DNA of 7,315 nt from Sulfurovum sp. (GCA_026983895.1 JALSTF010000239.1:1-7315); one strand, 5' to 3'. Positions 1 to 7,108 are shown, counted from the first letter of the stretch. Translations and numbers: made by a program. The notes: generated by a model from the sequence alone, not told the origin.

Positions 1-114
1 CTGGACATCATGTACGACTTGCCGGAACTTGCAGGCTACGAAGTGATCATTACCGAAGAAGTCGTACAGAACGGTGCGAAACCGCTCTATATCAAAGACA
101 AGAAAACAGCATAA
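1..114 (+). CDS. clpX: ATP-dependent Clp protease ATP-binding subunit ClpX, C-terminal end (partial)
   Basis: Frame 1 is open from the window edge and gives 37 residues ending DKKTA before a TAA stop. The stretch beginning LDIMYDLPEL, followed by VIITEEVVQNGAKPLYI, matches the C-terminal small AAA+ subdomain of ClpX, where E. coli has LDIMYDLPSM and later VIDE, VIDGQ and PLLIYG. ClpX is the hexameric unfoldase that feeds substrates into ClpP in the cytoplasm. The ATPase motifs and the zinc-binding N-domain lie upstream of the window and cannot be checked. Only 30 nt separate it from mreB, with no terminator between them, so the two are probably cotranscribed. clpX next to mreB is a known arrangement in Helicobacter and Campylobacter. 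The fragment is short, but the signature is quite specific. Confidence 0.9.
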   Translation: MDIMYDLPELAGYEVIITEEVVQNGAKPLYIKDKKTA

Positions 115-129
115 GCCAGCAGAGTTAAG

Positions 130-135
130 AAAGGA
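130..135 (+). promoter_or_regulatory. Ribosome binding site of mreB
   Basis: AAAGGA lies 9 nt upstream of the ATG at 145. It supports that start rather than any later in-frame ATG. No -10 box stands out in the 30-nt gap after clpX, which fits readthrough from clpX. Confidence 0.65.
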
Positions 136-144
136 TAATTACAT

Positions 145-1179
145 ATGTTTAAAAAAGTATTAGGTCTGTTCTCCAATGATCTCGCCATCGACCTGGGAAC
201 AGCGAATACCCTCGTCCTTGTCAAAGGACAGGGGATCAGCATCAATGAGCCCTCTGTGGTCGCGATCCAGTTCGACAAACATGGACAGCAGCGTATTCTT
301 GCCGTAGGTCAGGAAGCCAAAGATATGGTAGGTAAGACACCAGGCAACATCAAAGCGATCCGTCCGATGAAAGATGGTGTCATCGCAGACTTTGAAGTGA
401 CGGAAATGATGATCCGCTACTTCATCGAGAAAGCACATAAAAGAAAAGGATGGTTCTCTCCGCGTATCATTATCTGTGTCCCTTACGGACTGACACAGGT
501 CGAAAGACGTGCAGTGAAGGATTCCGCTGAGAATGCAGGGGCTCGCTATGTCTATCTCATTGAAGAGCCTATGGCAGCAGCGATCGGTGCGGGTATCCCT
601 GTAAAAGACCCCAACGGGAACCTTGTCGTCGATATCGGCGGAGGTACCACCGAGATCGGTGTCATTTCTCTGGGCGGTCTGGTACTCAGCAAATCGATCC
701 GTATCGCCGGAGACCATCTTGACCAGTCCATTGTCGATTATGTCAAGAAAAACTTCAACCTTCTTATCGGCGAACGTATCGCAGAAGAACTCAAGATCAA
801 GATCGGTACGGCTATCCCGCTTGAAGAGGAACTCTCAACGGTCGTACGCGGGAGAGACCAGATAGAAGGCAGCCTGACCTCTACGGAGATCACTTCCGAA
901 CATCTCAGGGATGCGATGAAAGATTCTCTCGAAGAGATCGCCAATGCACTCAAGATCGTATTGGAGCAGACCCCTCCTGAACTTGCCGGAGATATCGTAG
1001 AGAACGGTATCGTCCTGACCGGAGGCGGTGCCCTGATCAGAGGTTTGGACAAATATCTCTCCGACATAGTCAAACTTCCCGTCTATATCGCAGAAGACCC
1101 GCTTCTTGCCGTTGCCAAGGGTACCGGAAAAGCATTGGATGAGATAGATATTCTACAGCAAATGGCATATGAAGACTAG
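145..1179 (+). CDS. mreB: Rod shape-determining protein MreB (bacterial actin)
   Basis: A 344-residue protein, the usual MreB length. MreB is an ATP-binding actin homologue that forms filaments under the inner membrane and guides lateral peptidoglycan synthesis by the elongasome. All actin-fold nucleotide motifs are present: phosphate-1 loop DLGTANT at about residues 16-22, the EEPMAAAIGAG connecting segment at 140-150, phosphate-2 loop DIGGGTTEIG at 163-172, and the adenosine motif TGGGALIRG at 292-300. The N-terminus MFKKVLGLFSNDLAID resembles the membrane-contacting segment of MreB proteins. The start is set by AAAGGA 9 nt upstream. The last 11 nt overlap mreC, so translation of the two is probably coupled. 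No motif is missing or degenerate. DnaK and FtsA share the fold, but the length and TANT motif exclude them. Confidence 0.98.
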   Translation: MFKKVLGLFSNDLAIDLGTANTLVLVKGQGISINEPSVVAIQFDKHGQQRILAVGQEAKDMVGKTPGNIKAIRPMKDGVIADFEVTEMMIRYFIEKAHKRKGWFSPRIIICVPYGLTQVERRAVKDSAENAGARYVYLIEEPMAAAIGAGIPVKDPNGNLVVDIGGGTTEIGVISLGGLVLSKSIRIAGDHLDQSIVDYVKKNFNLLIGERIAEELKIKIGTAIPLEEELSTVVRGRDQIEGSLTSTEITSEHLRDAMKDSLEEIANALKIVLEQTPPELAGDIVENGIVLTGGGALIRGLDKYLSDIVKLPVYIAEDPLLAVAKGTGKALDEIDILQQMAYED

Positions 1180-2269
1180 AATCATCATCATTATTATCCT
1201 GCTGGCTATTCTGGCAGGGCTGTTGACAAAAAATGATGAACGCATCATGGATGTACTGCTTGGTGCCATCAACCCGATCAAACAGAAATATAAGAACTTT
1301 ACACAAAATATCGAAGATAAGAGCCACAGTTATATTTTCCAAAAAGAATCCATAGAAAAACTCAGCCGGGAGAACCGTATTTTGAGGAAACGCCTGCTCG
1401 AACAGACACACTATATCAAGCAGGTCAAAGATATCTATGAAGTCTTGCCGCAGCTCAAGAGACTGCCTGTACACAATATCTCCATTACAGAAACCATCTC
1501 CTATGTCAAACTCAACAGTTTTACGCAAGTGATCCTCACCAAACCCAAAGATGTCCATGAAGGCAAACTCTACGGGCTGATACAGGGAACCGTTGCCGCA
1601 GGTGTTGCCATGGTGAAAAACAACCAGCTTTACGGCTATCTGACCTCTGATGAAAAATGCCGTTTCTCTGTTTTCATCGGGAAAAGCTATGCCCCGGGTA
1701 TCGCCATTGGCATGAGCAAAAATGAAATGGTCGTCAAATTCATTCCGAAATGGCACAAGATCAAAGCGGGAGACAAGGTCATCACCAGCGGACTTGACAA
1801 CATTTTCTTTGCCAATGTACCGGTAGGGATCGTAACGAAGGTAGAAGTACAAAGTGCCTACAAAGTCGCCTATATACAGACTTACAGTGACGTATTTCAT
1901 CCCAAGACCTTCTTTCTCATCAATGATCCGAAAGCAACACTCGCAAAAGACTTTGACCCATTCCTCACCCACATCCCTGAAGAGAAGATTCCGGAGTGCA
2001 TACAGCCAAGTGACCTGAACCGTTCAGATATGAACCGCACGATCATCCTTGAGGATCAGAATATCACGGCGAATCCTGTCAGCGATGCCAACCTCAGCGG
2101 TGTACCGGTCATCTCCAGTATCCCGGCACGTATCGACCAGACCCAGGAAGAGGTCATTGAGCCGGAAGTACCGGTCGAACCGCATACCGAACCCAAACCG
2201 GAACCGATCAAAAAACCCGTGAGACACAAAAAGAAAAAACGTGCGATACAAAGTTTGGATCTCTTCTAG
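1169..2269 (+). CDS. mreC: Rod shape-determining protein MreC
   Basis: A 366-residue bitopic inner-membrane protein. A single membrane segment at residues 5-19 (six isoleucines in a row, then LLAILAGLL) is followed by a charged coiled-coil-like helix at about 55-92. A beta-rich MreC core of about residues 105-252 follows, with the family landmarks GDKVITSGLDNIFFANVPVGIV around residues 201-222. MreC dimers sit in the periplasm and connect MreB with RodZ/PBP2-RodA in lateral wall growth. The start has no clear Shine-Dalgarno. The ATG lies 11 nt inside mreB, so initiation probably depends on coupling. After the core comes a tail of about 114 residues, ending in a Pro/Glu-rich stretch (about 332-350) and a strongly basic run (RHKKKKR). 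No mreD follows. The MreC assignment is firm; the role of the tail is unknown. Confidence 0.93.
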   Translation: MKTRIIIIIILLAILAGLLTKNDERIMDVLLGAINPIKQKYKNFTQNIEDKSHSYIFQKESIEKLSRENRILRKRLLEQTHYIKQVKDIYEVLPQLKRLPVHNISITETISYVKLNSFTQVILTKPKDVHEGKLYGLIQGTVAAGVAMVKNNQLYGYLTSDEKCRFSVFIGKSYAPGIAIGMSKNEMVVKFIPKWHKIKAGDKVITSGLDNIFFANVPVGIVTKVEVQSAYKVAYIQTYSDVFHPKTFFLINDPKATLAKDFDPFLTHIPEEKIPECIQPSDLNRSDMNRTIILEDQNITANPVSDANLSGVPVISSIPARIDQTQEEVIEPEVPVEPHTEPKPEPIKKPVRHKKKKRAIQSLDLF

Positions 2270-2318
2270 AGGCACCCTTGGAATTGCCCTTATTTAAGGG
2301 CTCTTTTTGCCTCTTTTT
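2268..2318 (+). terminator. Nested rho-independent terminator after mreC
   Basis: The inner hairpin GCCCTT-ATTT-AAGGGC (2286-2301) is a perfect 6-bp stem followed directly by TCTTTTT (2302-2308). An outer 7-bp stem pairs AGAGGCA (2268-2274, starting in the mreC stop codon) with TGCCTCT (2308-2314) and runs into a second T-run at 2314-2318. A second CCCTT copy at 2275-2279 could compete for the AAGGG arm. The structure ends the clpX-mreB-mreC transcript just before the carB promoter. Confidence 0.82.
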
Positions 2319-2320
2319 AC

Positions 2321-2326
2321 TATAAT
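2321..2326 (+). promoter_or_regulatory. -10 box of the carB promoter
   Basis: A perfect TATAAT sits 29 nt upstream of the carB ATG. Transcription would start near 2332-2334, giving a leader of about 23 nt that contains the ribosome binding site AAAGG (2342-2346, 9 nt before the ATG). No -35 hexamer is visible at a 16-18 nt spacing. The upstream DNA is T-rich instead, which is usual for the main sigma factor in Campylobacter and Helicobacter. The leader is too short for an attenuator or riboswitch. Confidence 0.65.
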
Positions 2327-2355
2327 AGCAAACTAAAAACCAAAGGTATCTCTCC

Positions 2356-5300
2356 ATGCCAAAACGCGAAGACATCAAAACTATTTTACTTATCGGTTCA
2401 GGGCCTATTGTCATTGGGCAAGCTTGTGAATTCGACTATTCCGGGACCCAGGCGGCAAAGACACTTAAAGAACTCGGCTACCGTGTCGTACTGATCAACT
2501 CCAATCCTGCGACGATCATGACCGATCCGGAATTTGCCCACAGAACCTATATCGAACCTATCAATGAAGCTGTGATCGAGAAGATCATAGAAAAAGAGAA
2601 TGTCGATGCCATCCTGCCGACCATGGGCGGACAGACAGCACTCAATGTCGCTATGAGCATGCATGAAAAGGGGATGCTCGAAGGTATCGAGTTCCTCGGT
2701 GCCGACCCTGCAGCCATTAAAAAGGGGGAAGACAGACAAGAGTTCAAAGAAGCGATGATCAAGATCGGTATGGATCTTCCCATTTCCCAATATGCCTACA
2801 ATATGGATGAAGCCCTCGATGCAGCAAAGAAGATCGGGTTTCCTCTGATCATCCGTGCATCCTATACACTCGCCGGCGGCGGTTCAGGTGTAGCGTACAA
2901 CATGGATGAATTCAAAGAGATCGTCAAAGGCGGTCTTGAAGCCTCCCCTATTTCCGAAATTCTTATCGAAGAATCTCTGCTTGGATGGAAAGAGTACGAA
3001 ATGGAAGTCATACGCGACAGAGCGGACAACTGCATCATCGTCTGTTCCATTGAGAACTTCGATCCGATGGGTGTGCATACCGGCGACTCCATCACGATAG
3101 CACCGGCCCTGACACTGACCGACAAAGAGTATCAGCGTATGAGAGATGCCTCCTTCAAGATCCTCAGGGAGGTCGGGGTCGATACCGGCGGATCGAACGT
3201 ACAATTCTCCATCAACCCCGATACCGGCCGTATGATCGTCATTGAAATGAACCCCAGAGTAAGCCGCTCCTCCGCCTTGGCTTCCAAAGCGACCGGATAC
3301 CCCATTGCAAAAGTCGCTACGCTGCTGGCAGTAGGTTTCACACTCGATGAAATTACGAACGATATTACCGGTACCCCTGCCTCATTTGAACCGGTCATCG
3401 ATTATATCGTGACCAAACTTCCAAGATTTACCTTCGAAAAATTCCCGCTGGCCGATTCAACCCTGACCACCGCAATGAAATCCGTAGGTGAAGTGATGAG
3501 TATGGGGAGAACGTTTAAAGAGTCTTTCCAGAAGGCACTCTGTTCTCTTGAAACAGGGCTGACAGGATTTAATGAAATAAAATGCGACCCCGAAACATTG
3601 ATAAGGGAGATCCGCCGTCCCAACGAAGAACGTATGCTTTATGTTTTTGAGGGTTTGAGACGCGGAATGAGTGTGGATGCGATCTTCGATCTCTGCAAGA
3701 TAGACCGCTGGTTCCTTTATCAGCTTGAAGAACTGGCACAAAGAGAAAAAGAGATGGATATCGCCCTGCTCTCTGATGCCCTCAGGCTCAGAGAGGTGAA
3801 ATCCGAAGGATTCTCCGATGCCATGATCGCAACCGTGATCAACAAGAAGGAAGGCCTTTCCCTCACTGAGAACGATATTTACACTGCCAGGGAGAAACTG
3901 GGCGTTGCACTGGAATACAACGAAGTGGATACCTGTGCCGCAGAGTTCAAGGCACTCACTCCCTACCTATACTCTACGACAAACATCACCAAACTGCCTG
4001 CTGGACATACAACACCGAATACAGAAAGAGCACAGGAACGCAAAGTGCTTGTTATCGGCGGCGGCCCCAACCGTATCGGCCAGGGTATCGAATTCGATTA
4101 TTGCTGTGTCCATGCCTCATTCGCACTGGAAGACATGGGTATCCAGTCCATCATGTACAACTGTAATCCCGAAACGGTCTCTACCGACTATGATACCTCA
4201 GATGTCCTCTACTTTGAGCCTATCGATTTCGAGCATGTACGCAATGTCATTGAACTTGAAAAACCCGACGGGGTCATCGTACACTTTGGCGGGCAGACAC
4301 CGCTGAAACTGGCAAAGAACCTTACCGCTATCGGTGCCAAGATCTCCGGGACTTCTGCCAAAGTGATCGACCTGGCGGAAGACAGGGAACTCTTCTCCAA
4401 CTTTATCGAAGAACTGGGCTTGAAACAGCCCGACAACGGTACGGCGTTTGCAAAAGATGAAGCGATGGCCATTGCCAACCGTATCGGATACCCGGTACTG
4501 GTACGTCCGAGTTTCGTACTGGGCGGACGCGGCATGAGAACGGTATACAATGATACCGAGTTGAGGGAGTATATGGATGAAGCCGTAAGTGTTTCCAACG
4601 ATGCCCCGGTACTCATCGACAAATTCCTTGACAATGCCATCGAACTGGATGTCGATGCCATCTGTGACGGCAAAGATGTCTATATCGGTTCGGTCATGCA
4701 GCATATCGAAGAAGCGGGGATACATTCGGGAGACTCTGCCTGCTCACTGCCGCCCGTTTCCATCTCTCCTGAACTTCAGGAAGAGGTCAAGGAGCAGACG
4801 GCAAGGATCGCGCTGGGTCTCGGTGTTGTAGGCCTTATGAATATTCAGTATGCCATCCACAGAGGAGAGATCTATCTGATCGAAGTGAATCCCAGAGCGT
4901 CCAGGACCGTACCGTTCGTTTCAAAAGCAACCGGTGTTCCGCTGGCAAAAGTGGCAACACGTGTTATGGTACAGGGAGATCTCAAAGAGGCACTCAAATA
5001 CTACGACACTTTCAATGTGGTCAATTTTGACAAGAAGATCATGGAGCCCAATCTCAAAGGCCATGTAGCGGTCAAAGAAGCCGTTTTCCCTTTCAACAAA
5101 CTGCCCGGTTCGGATCTTATACTCGGCCCTGAAATGAAATCAACAGGTGAAGTGATGGGGGTTTCTGACAGTTTCGGTATGAGTTTTGCAAAATCCCAGT
5201 TCGCTTCCAAGAACAATATCCCGCTTGAAGGCAAACTCTTCATCTCTCTGACTGAAATGGACAAACCCCATGCAGGGGAGATCGGAAAAATGTTCACGGA

Positions 5301-5628
5301 TCTCGGTTTCGAGATCGTAGCGACCTCCGGTACACATGCAGCACTGGAAACGGCAGGTGTTGCTTCCAGCATGGTCCTCAAGATTTCCGAAGGACGTCCG
5401 AATATCGATGATATGATCAGAAATGAGGAGATCGCCCTTGCGATCAACACGTCCGACAACAAAGCAAGTAAAGCCGATGCCAAGACCATTCGCCAATCGG
5501 TCCTTGCCAACAATGTCGCCTATTTCACGACCATAGCAGCAGCACGTGCAACCGCTATGGCGATCAAAGAGCTCAAAGACCAGGGTGGATGTCTTGCGCC
5601 AAAAGCACTTCAGGACTATCTGAGTTAA
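2356..5628 (+). CDS. carB: Carbamoyl-phosphate synthase large subunit CarB
   Basis: A 1090-residue protein (E. coli CarB has 1073). It makes carbamoyl phosphate from bicarbonate, two ATP and ammonia channelled from the glutaminase subunit CarA, feeding pyrimidine and arginine synthesis in the cytosol. The two homologous halves are clear. The first begins with GSGPIVIGQACEFDYSG near residue 14 and has the ATP-grasp arginine R167 and the EMNPRVSRSSA metal site at 297-307. The second begins with VIGGGPNRIGQGIEFDYCC near 565 and has RPSFVLGGRGM at 717-727 and EVNPRASRTVPF at 843-854. The oligomerization domain fills about 400-560. The C-terminal MGS-like allosteric domain starts near 959, with T990 and T993, K1009 and N1031 at positions that bind UMP/IMP or ornithine in E. 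coli CarB. No carA is adjacent. The gene has its own promoter and appears to head an operon. Confidence 0.98.
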   Translation: MPKREDIKTILLIGSGPIVIGQACEFDYSGTQAAKTLKELGYRVVLINSNPATIMTDPEFAHRTYIEPINEAVIEKIIEKENVDAILPTMGGQTALNVAMSMHEKGMLEGIEFLGADPAAIKKGEDRQEFKEAMIKIGMDLPISQYAYNMDEALDAAKKIGFPLIIRASYTLAGGGSGVAYNMDEFKEIVKGGLEASPISEILIEESLLGWKEYEMEVIRDRADNCIIVCSIENFDPMGVHTGDSITIAPALTLTDKEYQRMRDASFKILREVGVDTGGSNVQFSINPDTGRMIVIEMNPRVSRSSALASKATGYPIAKVATLLAVGFTLDEITNDITGTPASFEPVIDYIVTKLPRFTFEKFPLADSTLTTAMKSVGEVMSMGRTFKESFQKALCSLETGLTGFNEIKCDPETLIREIRRPNEERMLYVFEGLRRGMSVDAIFDLCKIDRWFLYQLEELAQREKEMDIALLSDALRLREVKSEGFSDAMIATVINKKEGLSLTENDIYTAREKLGVALEYNEVDTCAAEFKALTPYLYSTTNITKLPAGHTTPNTERAQERKVLVIGGGPNRIGQGIEFDYCCVHASFALEDMGIQSIMYNCNPETVSTDYDTSDVLYFEPIDFEHVRNVIELEKPDGVIVHFGGQTPLKLAKNLTAIGAKISGTSAKVIDLAEDRELFSNFIEELGLKQPDNGTAFAKDEAMAIANRIGYPVLVRPSFVLGGRGMRTVYNDTELREYMDEAVSVSNDAPVLIDKFLDNAIELDVDAICDGKDVYIGSVMQHIEEAGIHSGDSACSLPPVSISPELQEEVKEQTARIALGLGVVGLMNIQYAIHRGEIYLIEVNPRASRTVPFVSKATGVPLAKVATRVMVQGDLKEALKYYDTFNVVNFDKKIMEPNLKGHVAVKEAVFPFNKLPGSDLILGPEMKSTGEVMGVSDSFGMSFAKSQFASKNNIPLEGKLFISLTEMDKPHAGEIGKMFTDLGFEIVATSGTHAALETAGVASSMVLKISEGRPNIDDMIRNEEIALAINTSDNKASKADAKTIRQSVLANNVAYFTTIAAARATAMAIKELKDQGGCLAPKALQDYLS

Positions 5629-5637
5629 GTGGGAAAT

Positions 5638-5658
5638 GAGCAGTGAGCAGTGAGCAGT
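5638..5658 (+). repeat. Heptanucleotide tandem repeat, 3 x GAGCAGT, at a gene start
   Basis: Three perfect copies of GAGCAGT begin 9 nt after the carB stop codon and cover the start of the following gene. Seven is not a multiple of three, so each gain or loss changes reading frame. With three copies the upstream ATG (5636) reads only five codons to a TGA at 5651. The downstream frame is entered from a GTG created by the repeat at 5643. With two copies the ATG at 5636 would itself be in frame. Confidence 0.85.
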
Positions 5659-6089
5659 TTGGCCATCTTGTTTTTCTGACACAGACCGATACCACCATCG
5701 GCTTTGTCTCCCAAAATGCAGACAGACTGACACATATCAAATGCAGGCCGCCCCATAAATACTATATCAAAGCGGTCAACTCGCTGCACACACTCAAAAA
5801 CTTCACACGTATACCTACAGCCCATAAAAAAAGGGTCAGAAGAAGCAGAAAAACAACCTTTATCATGCCTGACGGCCACTCCTACCGTCTTGTGCGCGAT
5901 CCTCATCACCTGCTTCTCCTTGACCGTTTAAAGTGGGCCTATACCACCTCTGCCAATAGCAGCGGCAAAGCATACGAAGCAGCATTTGCCAAAGAGGCTG
6001 CCGATATCATTGTTACACCGCTTATTTCACAGAGCAAGGCATCAAGTATCTACCGACTGAATACGATCACGCTGAAAAGGATACGATAA
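5643..6089 (+). CDS. Short Sua5/YciO/YrdC-family protein
   Basis: A 148-residue protein that looks like a shortened YrdC/TsaC fold (E. coli TsaC is about 190 residues). Visible family marks are TDTTIGF at residues 15-21 (the slot of the usual DTVYGL-like segment), KCRPPHK at 33-39 (nucleotide-binding KxR), the RRSRKTTFIMP strand at 66-76, SYRLVRDP at 80-87 and TTSANSSG at 101-108 (the STSANxSG signature). TsaC/Sua5 enzymes make threonylcarbamoyl-AMP from threonine, bicarbonate and ATP for the t6A modification of tRNA. Whether this short form has that activity or is a divergent paralogue cannot be told from sequence alone. The GTG start at 5643 is chosen because GGGA (5631-5634) lies 8 nt upstream and an ATG in this frame is lacking. 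It follows carB by 14 nt with no terminator. Its TAA overlaps the next ATG by 1 nt. Confidence 0.8.
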   Translation: MSSEQFGHLVFLTQTDTTIGFVSQNADRLTHIKCRPPHKYYIKAVNSLHTLKNFTRIPTAHKKRVRRSRKTTFIMPDGHSYRLVRDPHHLLLLDRLKWAYTTSANSSGKAYEAAFAKEAADIIVTPLISQSKASSIYRLNTITLKRIR

Positions 6090-6466
6090 TGGGCATCCTC
6101 TATGAGAACAGGAATATCCGCATTGAAACCGAAGAAAGTGAAATTCCATGGCTAAAGGTATTCACACAATATCCCTACAAAGAGATGAGCGAAATCCCTG
6201 CCGAGACCAGAAATGAGATCTACGGCCTTCTTGACATTATTGAGAAAGAGATGCTCTCCTATTATAAACCGGACAAGATAAACATTGCTTCTTTCGGCAA
6301 CTACGTACCCCACGTACATTGGCATATTATGGCACGCTTCAAAGAAGACAGCTATTTCCCTGAACCGATGTGGGGAACAAAACAGAGAGAAACCCTTCTC
6401 TCTCTGCCCTCTTTTTCCTCTTTTCGCAAGGGACTTAGACAAAAACTGGAGGCGCATCATGTCTGA
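6089..6466 (+). CDS. HIT family protein (histidine-triad nucleotide hydrolase/transferase)
   Basis: A 125-residue protein with the histidine triad HVHWHIM at residues 75-81. The motif NIASFGNYVPHVHWHI is followed by FPEPMWG at 90-96. The Pro/Trp-containing tail after the triad occurs in a subgroup often labelled diadenosine tetraphosphate hydrolase. HIT proteins cleave phosphoanhydride or phosphoramidate bonds of nucleotides, with the middle histidine of the triad (H79 here is the last of the three, H77 the middle) among the active-site residues. The exact substrate is not predictable. The start is firm: AAAAGGA (6075-6081) lies 7 nt upstream, and TAATG joins the stop of the previous gene to this ATG. 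The last 8 nt overlap the methyltransferase gene, so coupling on both sides is likely. Length is normal for the family. Confidence 0.88.
   Translation: MGILYENRNIRIETEESEIPWLKVFTQYPYKEMSEIPAETRNEIYGLLDIIEKEMLSYYKPDKINIASFGNYVPHVHWHIMARFKEDSYFPEPMWGTKQRETLLSLPSFSSFRKGLRQKLEAHHV
6448..6452 (+). promoter_or_regulatory. Strong Shine-Dalgarno that sets the methyltransferase start
   Basis: GGAGG, the best ribosome binding site in the window, lies 6 nt before the ATG at 6459. The open frame extends upstream to 6285, but that stretch is a shadow of the HIT gene. The site therefore fixes the protein at 193 residues. Confidence 0.85.
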
Positions 6467-7040
6467 TCAGGACCGTTTGAAATGGAACCGTAAGTACAAA
6501 GAAAAACCGGCACTTCTTGAAATACGTCCCCCCAGTACCATGATCCAACGCTTCCATACACATACCCGGGGGAAGAAAGCACTTGATCTTGCCTGCGGGA
6601 CAGGCAGGCACAGCCTGTTCCTTGCCGAGCATGGATTTCATGTCGATGCTGTGGACATCTCAGAACATGCACTCGAAACACTCAAAGCACACAAGAAAGC
6701 GTTCGATATCCACTGTATCGAAACGGACCTTGATGCGTTCCTTCCGGAGAAGGACAAATACGACCTTGCCGTAATGACGAACTATCTCGACCGTGCACTC
6801 ATTGAACGGACTGCACAGGCACTCAAGGGCGGAGCACTTTTTATCATAGAGACCTATATGATACATCCTGAAAATGAAAAGGAAAATGCCAATCCTGACT
6901 TTTTACTGCAGCCCGAAGAGTTGAAACATCTGTTTGCTGATACATTCACATTACTCGCTTATGAAGAGTTTTGGAATGAGCCCCATGAACTTTACAGGAT
7001 GAGGAAGCAGGCGATCGCCGTAGAAAAAAGCATACTTTAA
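6459..7040 (+). CDS. Class I SAM-dependent methyltransferase, TehB-like
   Basis: A 193-residue cytosolic protein with a Rossmann methyltransferase core. Motif I is LDLACGTGRHS at residues 42-52. The acidic residue ending strand 2, which binds the ribose of SAM, is D66 in VDAVDIS. A probable adenine-contact acid is D90 (ETDLDAF), and strand 4 is YDLAVMTNYLD from 101. ALKGGALFIIETY resembles motif III, where a GG turn precedes strand 5. The short N-terminal helix, the GRHSLFLAEHGFHVDAVD run and the late FLLQPEELKHLF segment resemble TehB-type methyltransferases, but the substrate is not predictable and tellurite resistance should not be assumed. The gene overlaps the HIT gene by 8 nt and has a strong GGAGG. 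It is the last gene of the apparent carB operon. Confidence 0.85.
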   Translation: MSDQDRLKWNRKYKEKPALLEIRPPSTMIQRFHTHTRGKKALDLACGTGRHSLFLAEHGFHVDAVDISEHALETLKAHKKAFDIHCIETDLDAFLPEKDKYDLAVMTNYLDRALIERTAQALKGGALFIIETYMIHPENEKENANPDFLLQPEELKHLFADTFTLLAYEEFWNEPHELYRMRKQAIAVEKSIL

Positions 7041-7043
7041 TTC

Positions 7044-7063
7044 ATCAATTATATTTAATTGAT
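7044..7063. repeat. AT-rich inverted repeat just after the methyltransferase gene
   Basis: ATCAATTA and TAATTGAT form a perfect 8-bp stem around a TATT loop, 4 nt after the stop codon. The stem has only one G-C pair per arm and is followed by ATAAAAAAG rather than a T-run, so it is not a standard terminator on the + strand. It may instead protect the 3' end of the transcript or be a binding site. Confidence 0.5.
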
Positions 7064-7108
7064 ATAAAAAAGTGTTCAATATAACTTATTGAGTACCTTT
7101 ACCTTTCC

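Noticed and set aside
160..717. A 185-codon open frame on the minus strand opposite mreB
   Set aside because: It is the complement of conserved mreB codons, is rich in Asp, Arg and Cys, and has no family signature.
1070..1972. A 300-codon open frame on the minus strand opposite mreC
   Set aside because: It lies entirely over the end of mreB and most of mreC, shows no recognizable domain and is rich in Phe, Asp and Ile as expected for the complement of mreC codons. MreB and MreC are certain, so this is a shadow frame.
4198..4725. Two overlapping minus-strand open frames opposite the second half of carB
   Set aside because: Both sit on highly conserved ATP-grasp coding sequence and look like nothing but its complement. 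Long antisense frames are expected from the codon bias of this genome.
5636..5653. ATG at 5636 as the start of the YrdC-like gene
   Set aside because: With three repeat copies it reads only five codons before TGA at 5651, and it lies only 1 nt from the GGGA element.
6285..6458. Upstream extension of the methyltransferase frame to an ATG at 6285
   Set aside because: The extra 58 residues are a frame-shifted reading of the HIT gene. A GGAGG 6 nt before the ATG at 6459 marks the true start.
7044..7063. The AT-rich hairpin as a rho-independent terminator
   Set aside because: The stem has almost no G-C pairs and no T-run follows on the + strand. No gene on the minus strand ends nearby.
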